Position numbers and translations under genes: made by a program. Under the pieces are notes generated by a model. That model did no database searches and was not told the origin of the DNA. It saw nothing but the letters and a program-made list of their open reading frames with translations. From Nitrospirota bacterium (GTDB lineage: Bacteria > Nitrospirota > Nitrospiria > Nitrospirales > NS-4), in contig VBOK01000052.1 of NCBI GenBank assembly GCA_005877565.1, positions 1-10,835 of the forward strand: DNA of 10,835 nt, given 5' to 3'. Shown in pieces: positions 6,748 through 10,835 of this stretch (within the stretch, counting starts at the first letter, position 1; each line of letters opens with the position of its first letter).

Positions 6748-8052
6748 TCACTGCGCCGGCACCAGGGTCAGGAACCAGGGCGCCGCCTCCAGTTTCATCT
6801 GATCGAACAGGTAAGCGGTCCTCCCCGCCGGCACGCCGGGAAACATTGCTCCGCGCCGGATCTCGACATAGCGGAAGCCATACGTGTCGCCCCGCTTGCC
6901 ATCGTCGTCCAGCACGCGCGGGATGTCCTGACGGACTTTCGCCAGGATCATTTTCTGACCGATGCCCAACTGCAGCAATTGACCATAGACCGACCCGAAG
7001 AACTGCCTCGCGTTACTCTCCGTAAAAAACACGCCCTGAGGCCGCGCCGTGTCCTCGGGCAGGAGCTGGGAGAGGACTTCCCTGAAGACCTCCATGTCCA
7101 CGGCTGACAATATGGCCAGCTTGCCCTTGCGCGACAGCAAATCCAGCAAGGCCAGCGGGCCATAGACATCAAACTTCCACGGCGGAAAGGTGAGCCGCTC
7201 GCCGCCATGCAGCACCTCGAGCACCTCGCGCCCCTTGCTCTTCAGGCGCCGGAACTCGCCCTTGGTTTGGCGGAGATGAGCACGGATCGCGTCGTCCCCG
7301 AGCCGGGACGGTTCGTAGGCGAAGGTGGGCGTCGACGGGCTGTTGCACACAGCGATGGTATACCGGGCACAATCCCGCCGCCAACTCGCCAAGTCGAACA
7401 TGTCCCGGTGGCCGTCGTACTGGAAGCGCAGGGCCGGTGACGGATGGCGCCGCAGCCGCTGTAGACGGTCGCGATCCGCCTGCACGAACGCACCGAACGG
7501 CTCCTGCGGGTCGAGTCGGTCGAACGCATGCAGGATGAAGACCCGCCCCGCACGCTCGAGCGGGCTCAGGTACTGCTCGACCACCGTCTCTTCAAAAGTC
7601 AGGTCCCCCGCGCCGCAGTCCACCAGAGACGCTACATCCGTCTCCAGCAGGACATCGAACGGGTTGTCTTTGCCACGGACGGCCGCTTCGACCTTCTCCT
7701 GTGCCAGCGAGGAGACAGCCCCTGCATCGACGGCGCCCGCCCCGACGCCCAGCAACAGGCACAAGTTCCTGACCGCTTTGGTGGGATTGAGTCCCGTCAA
7801 CTCGCGGAGTCCTTCCTGAGAAATGGCTTGCAGGCCGTCGCGGCCGGCTAGCGCCAGCACCCGCAGCAGTTCCTCGCGTATCCCGCGGTCGAGAGACGAG
7901 CCGGCGACCGCCGCATGCAGGCGTTGCAGGGTCTCGGCTGCGGCATCGGACGCAACCAGCCGGCGCGAGGCCGCCCAAGCCTCGCGGTCGTTCTCTACCG
8001 CTTCCCGCAAGCGTCGGCGAAAGTCAGCAAGCACCCGTTGATCCAGCGGCAT
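6748..8052 (-). CDS. 434-aa protein with class I methyltransferase-like signatures
   Basis: The family is not recognised by name, but the middle looks like a SAM-dependent methyltransferase core. SLVDCGAGDLTF (142-153) resembles the SAM-binding motif I (hVDxGxGxxxF). VFILHAFDRLDP (171-182) could be the following strand with its acidic end. YTIAVCNSPSTP (231-242) stands where amino-methyltransferases often have an NPP-like motif. LLDLLSRKGKLAILS (302-316) resembles the 'leader plus GG' strand. The N-terminal 130 residues are helical and charged (dimerisation or substrate recognition cannot be told apart), and a C-terminal part (335-434) is of unknown type. The glycine-rich motif is unusual in having Asp after the second Gly, so activity is unproven. 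It is the first gene of a three-gene minus-strand operon driven from a divergent promoter region. No clear ribosome site precedes ATG 8052. Confidence 0.8.
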   Translation of the reverse strand: MPLDQRVLADFRRRLREAVENDREAWAASRRLVASDAAAETLQRLHAAVAGSSLDRGIREELLRVLALAGRDGLQAISQEGLRELTGLNPTKAVRNLCLLLGVGAGAVDAGAVSSLAQEKVEAAVRGKDNPFDVLLETDVASLVDCGAGDLTFEETVVEQYLSPLERAGRVFILHAFDRLDPQEPFGAFVQADRDRLQRLRRHPSPALRFQYDGHRDMFDLASWRRDCARYTIAVCNSPSTPTFAYEPSRLGDDAIRAHLRQTKGEFRRLKSKGREVLEVLHGGERLTFPPWKFDVYGPLALLDLLSRKGKLAILSAVDMEVFREVLSQLLPEDTARPQGVFFTESNARQFFGSVYGQLLQLGIGQKMILAKVRQDIPRVLDDDGKRGDTYGFRYVEIRRGAMFPGVPAGRTAYLFDQMKLEAAPWFLTLVPAQ

Positions 8053-8078
8053 GGCCGTTGCAGTCCAACCCCTGAAAG

Positions 8079-8108
8079 GATATAGCCTCCGCTTGCAAGG
8101 TGAGTCAA
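8079..8108 (-). promoter_or_regulatory. sigma70-type promoter of the 434-aa operon
   Basis: On the minus strand TTGACT (8103-8108) and TATATC (8079-8084) are 18 bp apart. The predicted transcript start is near 8072, giving about 20 nt of leader before ATG 8052. It overlaps the plus-strand promoter almost completely. Confidence 0.45.
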
Positions 8109-8122
8109 GAAGCCTCTATTCT
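8093..8122 (+). promoter_or_regulatory. candidate promoter of the TPR gene
   Basis: TTGCAA (8093-8098) and TATTCT (8117-8122) are 18 bp apart. Transcription would start at about 8129, one base before ATG 8130, which would make a leaderless messenger. A second candidate, TTGCAG (8058-8063) with TATAGC (8081-8086) at 17 bp, would start near 8093 and suit the GTG start at 8100. Confidence 0.35.
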
Positions 8123-8129
8123 ACGCGCA

Positions 8130-9194
8130 ATGCGCAATCACGATCACCAAACTCAAGCTCGGGCTCTCATCCTGGCGAGAAACTGGAACCAGGTGCAGGA
8201 ACTCGCCCGAGCGTGGAGCCAGGCTGACCCCAACGACCCGATTGCCCGACTGCTCCTGGTGACCGGCTTACTGCTAAAAGGCGACTATCGCGAGGCGTAT
8301 GTGCAGCATGACAGGCTGTTCAGGCTGCCGGACGAGGAAGAGAGTGACACGGCGGCCCAGCAGGACCCGCGGGCGGCGCTCCGTGCGTTCGCTGGCCAGC
8401 TTGCCGGAGAGCATCCGGACAACCCCGGGGCCCGCCTGTTTCTGGGGCTGACGCTCGCGCAGATCGGAGACCTCGAAGGAGCGATCCGGGAGTATAAAGA
8501 AAGCACGCGGCTCGCGCCCAACGATCCAGTCCCCCATTACTTTCACGGGCAGGCCCTGCAGGCGCTGGATCGGCTCGACATGGCCATCCGCGAGTATCGC
8601 GAAGCGGTCACACTGGCCCCTCAGGACGTACGCATGAGGCTCAACCTGGGTTCAGCCTACTACGAGCAGGGCATCCTCGAGTCCGCCATCGCGCAATATC
8701 GCGAGGCCCTCAAACTGAATCCGGACGATCCGTACATCCACTACAATCTGGGACTCGCCCTTGCCGACCAAGGACGGTTCGAGCCGGCGATCGCCGCGTA
8801 TAAGGAGTCCGCACGCCTGAACCCGAAGGACCCGCTGGTCCGCTACGCCCTGGGCATCGTGCACGAGACCAAGGGGCGGGTGAACGAGGCGATCAGCGAG
8901 CTTGAGGCGGCCGTTCAACTGGCCCCGACCATGGCCTCGGCCTACGCAAAGCTAGGCTGGCTCTACTACAACAAGAACAAGGTGCCGCTGGCGCTCGAGA
9001 ACTTTGAGATGGCCGCCCGGTACGACCCGGACGATGCGCAAACGCTCCACGGGCTGGGGCTCGCCAAGCTGGCTGCTGGCAAGAAAGACGAAGGAATCAT
9101 TTCGTCGAAGCAGGCGTATCAGAAGGAAGAACGGGAGGACAAGAAACGTCTGATCCGAAGCGTGCTCGTCAAAGTGGGCGCCCTGTCCCACTGA
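8130..9194 (+). CDS. tetratricopeptide repeat (TPR) protein
   Basis: Counting from ATG 8130, the protein is 354 aa and is mostly a TPR superhelix, a scaffold for protein-protein contacts. Seven successive units of exactly 34 residues run from about residue 99 to 336, each ending in a Pro-Asp-like turn (LAPND, LAPQD, LNPDD, LNPKD, LAPTM, YDPDD). They carry the usual W/Y-LG-Y-A-F pattern, for instance HYNLGLALADQGRFEPAIAA. A weaker unit lies near residues 35-69. No signal peptide or membrane segment is visible. GTG 8100 would add ten residues, but it has no ribosome site and those codons are atypical for the gene; ATG 8130 fits a leaderless start. The stop codon is 3 bp from that of the convergent neighbour. 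The partner is unknown. Many environmental bacteria have numerous such proteins. Confidence 0.85.
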   Translation: MRNHDHQTQARALILARNWNQVQELARAWSQADPNDPIARLLLVTGLLLKGDYREAYVQHDRLFRLPDEEESDTAAQQDPRAALRAFAGQLAGEHPDNPGARLFLGLTLAQIGDLEGAIREYKESTRLAPNDPVPHYFHGQALQALDRLDMAIREYREAVTLAPQDVRMRLNLGSAYYEQGILESAIAQYREALKLNPDDPYIHYNLGLALADQGRFEPAIAAYKESARLNPKDPLVRYALGIVHETKGRVNEAISELEAAVQLAPTMASAYAKLGWLYYNKNKVPLALENFEMAARYDPDDAQTLHGLGLAKLAAGKKDEGIISSKQAYQKEEREDKKRLIRSVLVKVGALSH

Positions 9195-9197
9195 CGG

Positions 9198-9470
9198 CTA
9201 CAGATCCCTGACCGCCCCTTGCAGGACCGTCGCCTGCGTCACGGGGTCGCCGGTCTTCTTGAGCTCCTCGCGGATGCGCTCCTTCAGGTACTCCGAATAG
9301 CCGAGCTTGTCAATGAGCACTTCCAGGAAGCGCTCGCCCGGCATCAAGGCACACGCCTTCAACTCGTTCACGATGTGCTCCGTCACGGGCACGTAGCAAT
9401 TCCCGACGTGAAACAGCACCGGGTAGTGGTGCCCTTCGCCTGGCAATCGTTCAAACCGGACGCCAACCAC
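9198..9470 (-). CDS. small orphan protein of 90 aa
   Basis: I do not recognise this protein. The frame is open further upstream, but GTG 9470 is chosen because a strong GGGAGG ribosome site (9478-9483) sits 7 nt before it and a near-consensus promoter lies just upstream. The longer form would run through both promoters and into rfaE2. The protein begins MVGVRFERLPGEGHHYPVLF. It has a first half likely made of strands (to about residue 30), then helices (EHIVNELKAC, LEVLIDKLGYSEYLKERIREEL). It has no membrane segment. It could be a small regulatory or binding protein, but no function can be assigned. It stands divergent from rfaE2 and convergent with the TPR gene. Confidence 0.75.
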   Translation of the reverse strand: MVGVRFERLPGEGHHYPVLFHVGNCYVPVTEHIVNELKACALMPGERFLEVLIDKLGYSEYLKERIREELKKTGDPVTQATVLQGAVRDL

Positions 9471-9480
9471 AGTATTTCCT

Positions 9481-9494
9481 CCCGCATCAGCGGG
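9481..9494. repeat. small inverted repeat at the ribosome site of the 90-aa gene
   Basis: CCCGC and GCGGG flank a 4-base loop. On the minus strand the second arm includes the first three G of the GGGAGG ribosome site, so the fold could limit translation. The predicted transcript start (near 9492) would cut the first arm by two bases, so it may instead be a DNA operator next to the promoter. Confidence 0.35.
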
Positions 9495-9498
9495 CGGT

Positions 9499-9527
9499 AT
9501 TGTAAGGAACCGCGCCACAGGTGACAA
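9499..9527 (-). promoter_or_regulatory. sigma70-type promoter of the 90-aa gene
   Basis: On the minus strand TTGTCA (9522-9527) and TACAAT (9499-9504) are exactly 17 bp apart, each one base away from consensus. The predicted start is near 9492, about 22 nt before GTG 9470. Confidence 0.6.
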
Positions 9528-9534
9528 GGGCCGG

Positions 9535-9563
9535 TACAGAATCCCCGGCAGGAATGGTAAGAT
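9535..9563 (+). promoter_or_regulatory. candidate extended -10 promoter of rfaE2-mfd
   Basis: TAAGAT (9558-9563) is preceded by TGG, the extended -10 motif, while the -35 position 17 bp upstream (TACAGA, 9535-9540) is poor. Transcription would start near 9570, about 10 nt before ATG 9580, and no Shine-Dalgarno sequence is present. Confidence 0.35.
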
Positions 9564-9579
9564 ACCCGCACACGGCACG

Positions 9580-10056
9580 ATGCCTGATAAGATCCTCACC
9601 GCAAAGGCCCTCACGGCAGCGCTCGATGCGCGACGCGCCCGCGGCGAGCGCATCGTCTTTACCAACGGCTGCTTCGACCTCCTGCACGTCGGCCATACGC
9701 GCTATCTGCAGGAGGCGAAAAAGCTGGGGGACTGCCTGGTCGTCGGGCTGAACAGCGACGCCTCGGTCCGTGCGATCAAGCCGAAGGGGCGACCCCTCGT
9801 GCCGCAGGCCCAACGGGCCGAAGTGCTGGCCGCGTTGGCCTGCGTCGACCACGTCGTGCTCTTCGACGAAGCCGACCCAAGCAACCTGATCGCCTCGGTG
9901 CAACCAGACGTGCTGGTCAAGGGCGGCGACTGGCCGCCCGACCAGATCGTGGGCCGGGAGATCGTCCAGGCGCGCGGCGGGCAGGTCGTGACCATCCCCC
10001 TGGTGCCTGACGTGTCCACCACGAGCCTCGTCCGCCGCATCAAAGCCCTGCCCTGA
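9580..10056 (+). CDS. rfaE2: D-glycero-beta-D-manno-heptose 1-phosphate adenylyltransferase
   Basis: This 158-aa cytoplasmic enzyme joins ATP to heptose 1-phosphate, releasing pyrophosphate and giving ADP-heptose for the inner core of lipopolysaccharide. It equals the C-terminal half of the two-domain HldE and occurs here alone, so the kinase half (rfaE1/hldA type) must be elsewhere. The nucleotidyltransferase signature NGCFDLLHVGH (29-39) carries H36 and H39 for ATP binding. GLNSD (56-60), KPKGRP (67-72), LVKGGDW (112-118) and STTSLVRRI (146-154) follow at the usual places. Length is normal for a stand-alone copy. No in-frame alternative start is seen upstream of ATG 9580. The TGA stop overlaps the mfd start (TGATG), so translation of the two is probably coupled. 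Confidence 0.95.
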   Translation: MPDKILTAKALTAALDARRARGERIVFTNGCFDLLHVGHTRYLQEAKKLGDCLVVGLNSDASVRAIKPKGRPLVPQAQRAEVLAALACVDHVVLFDEADPSNLIASVQPDVLVKGGDWPPDQIVGREIVQARGGQVVTIPLVPDVSTTSLVRRIKALP

Positions 10057-10394
10057 TGCCTGCTCCCGCGATCCCCGCTGTTTGGTCCGCCGTCGTGTCG
10101 CTCCTTCTCGACGCCATTGAGGAGCGACGGCGCTCGACGGCGCTGGTCGGACTTTTCGGTTCCGCCAAAGGGCTCGTGCTCTCAGCCCTGGCGGGGCGCC
10201 TCGCGGATCGGAAGACTTCCGTGTTAGTGGTGACCCCGACGGACGAAGCCGCGGAGCGCCTCCATGCCGATGTGGCGTTCTTCCATCGTCTGCAGGGATT
10301 CGCACCGGACGACGTCCTGTTGTTTCCGGACTGGGGCATGCTGCCGTACGCCTCCGGCCCCGGAGCCTGTTCGCCGAGGCGTGTTTCTCGCTGA
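10056..10394 (+). pseudogene. mfd: mfd, 5' piece of an interrupted gene (transcription-repair coupling factor)
   Basis: Mfd is a DNA translocase that removes RNA polymerase stalled at lesions and recruits UvrA for excision repair. This piece encodes its extreme N-terminus. Residues 29-100 correspond to the degenerate UvrB-like domain: FGSAKGLVLSAL (34-45) in the place of a P-loop, SVLVVTPTDEAAERLH (55-70), and DDVLLFPDWGMLPYAS (85-100). After LPYAS (about base 10355) the family normally goes on with an SPxxxxxxER segment and about 40 residues before the next part. Here the frame instead runs to a TGA at 10392-10394 through 12 unrelated residues. ATG 10056 overlaps the rfaE2 stop. The N-terminus itself is complete. 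The break may be real or an assembly error. Confidence 0.8.
10352..10365. repeat. perfect palindrome at the mfd frame break
   Basis: CTCCGGCCCCGGAG forms a 6-bp stem with a 2-base centre, exactly where Mfd homology leaves one frame and resumes in another. It could have caused a deletion by strand slippage, or be a spot where reads were wrongly joined. Confidence 0.5.
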
Positions 10395-10835
10395 AGCAGA
10401 CGGATACGATCGAACGGGCTCACCTCGTCACCCGGCTTCTGCGGCTTGGCTACCGCCGGGTGTCGGTGGTGGAGAACCCCGGCGAGTTCGCCGTGCGGGG
10501 CGGGATCGTGGACCTGTTCTCAACGGCCCACGAAGAACCACGCCGCCTCGAATTCCTGGGCGATACCATCGAGACCATTCGCCTGTTCGATCCTGCCACC
10601 CAGAAGTCCTCCGGGCGCGCTCCCTCCCTGCGCGTCCTTCCCGCGCGCGAGCTGATCCGCCCAGAACCTCCCGCTAGTAATGAGGCCGCTGAGCCCCTCC
10701 CACCGGATGCAGAGTGGCGCGGGCCATCCATCTATCCCACCATGGACACCCTGCTCGACTACTTCGCCGCGCCGCCGGTGTTGATCGCCGACGAACCGAC
10801 GGACCTGCGCAAGCACGCTGAAGACTTCCAAGAAG
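10364..10835 (+). pseudogene. mfd: mfd, continuation in another frame, running off the window
   Basis: Reading from 10364 in the frame shifted relative to the 5' piece gives SLFAEACFSLKQTDTIERAH and then LLRLGYRRVSVVENPGEFAV. It goes on with RGGIVDLFSTAHEEPRRLEF and LGDTIETIRLFDP. This is the standard Mfd UvrB-like domain with its hallmark GEFAVRGGIVD, which also occurs in UvrB-like relatives. It stays open without stop codons to base 10835 (ends KHAEDFQE) and keeps normal codon use. The RNA-polymerase-binding and helicase domains must lie beyond the window. No good start codon opens this piece; the first in-frame candidates (GTG near 10460) would remove conserved sequence. It is therefore the rest of the upstream gene, not a separate one. 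Confidence 0.8.

Noticed and set aside
5508..8052. Plain restriction-modification system
   Set aside because: No recognisable specificity or active nuclease motif is present; the HNH-like protein lacks the catalytic histidine and the methyltransferase call is partial.
9487..10305. Minus-strand open frame of 272 aa
   Set aside because: It is opposite the unmistakable rfaE2 and the start of mfd and has no motif of its own.

Overview
The window is GC-rich, gene-dense bacterial DNA. A stand-alone ADP-heptose synthase (lipopolysaccharide core) points to a Gram-negative. B12-dependent radical SAM enzymes, many orphan proteins and the rfaE2-mfd order would fit a Nitrospirota-like or other environmental bacterium. 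That placement is inference from style only; no rRNA or other diagnostic marker is present.

Left part (1-5435). After a possible 3' end of a plus-strand gene (2-46) comes a non-coding stretch rich in inverted repeats (67-182). Two tandem paralogous B12-binding-type radical SAM proteins follow on the minus strand. The upstream one is 628 aa (4048 to 2162) and the downstream one 649 aa (2151 to 202), with 10 bp between them, so they form one transcription unit. A short divergent promoter region (4049-4172) separates them from a plus-strand orphan protein of 420 aa (4173-5435).

Middle (5436-8052). A double-hairpin palindromic repeat (5437-5503) sits between convergent genes. A minus-strand operon of three genes then reads leftward from 8052. 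It encodes a 434-aa protein with methyltransferase-like signatures, a 328-aa orphan whose start is close to the upstream stop, and a 68-aa HNH/zinc-finger-like protein in which Cys replaces the expected catalytic His.

Right part (8053-10835). Overlapping divergent promoters drive the minus operon and a plus-strand protein with seven consecutive 34-residue TPR units. The TPR gene converges, with only 3 bp between stop codons, on a 90-aa minus-strand orphan. Divergent from that orphan is rfaE2 (heptose-1-phosphate adenylyltransferase). Its stop codon overlaps the start of mfd (transcription-repair coupling factor). mfd is broken near codon 100: roughly 40 expected codons are missing and the frame shifts, exactly at a GC-rich palindrome. 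The rest of mfd stays open to the window edge.

The least ordinary parts are the twin radical SAM operon facing an orphan protein, the methyltransferase-like/orphan/HNH-like operon, and the interrupted mfd. No CRISPR array, tRNA, rRNA, transposase or phage gene was seen.
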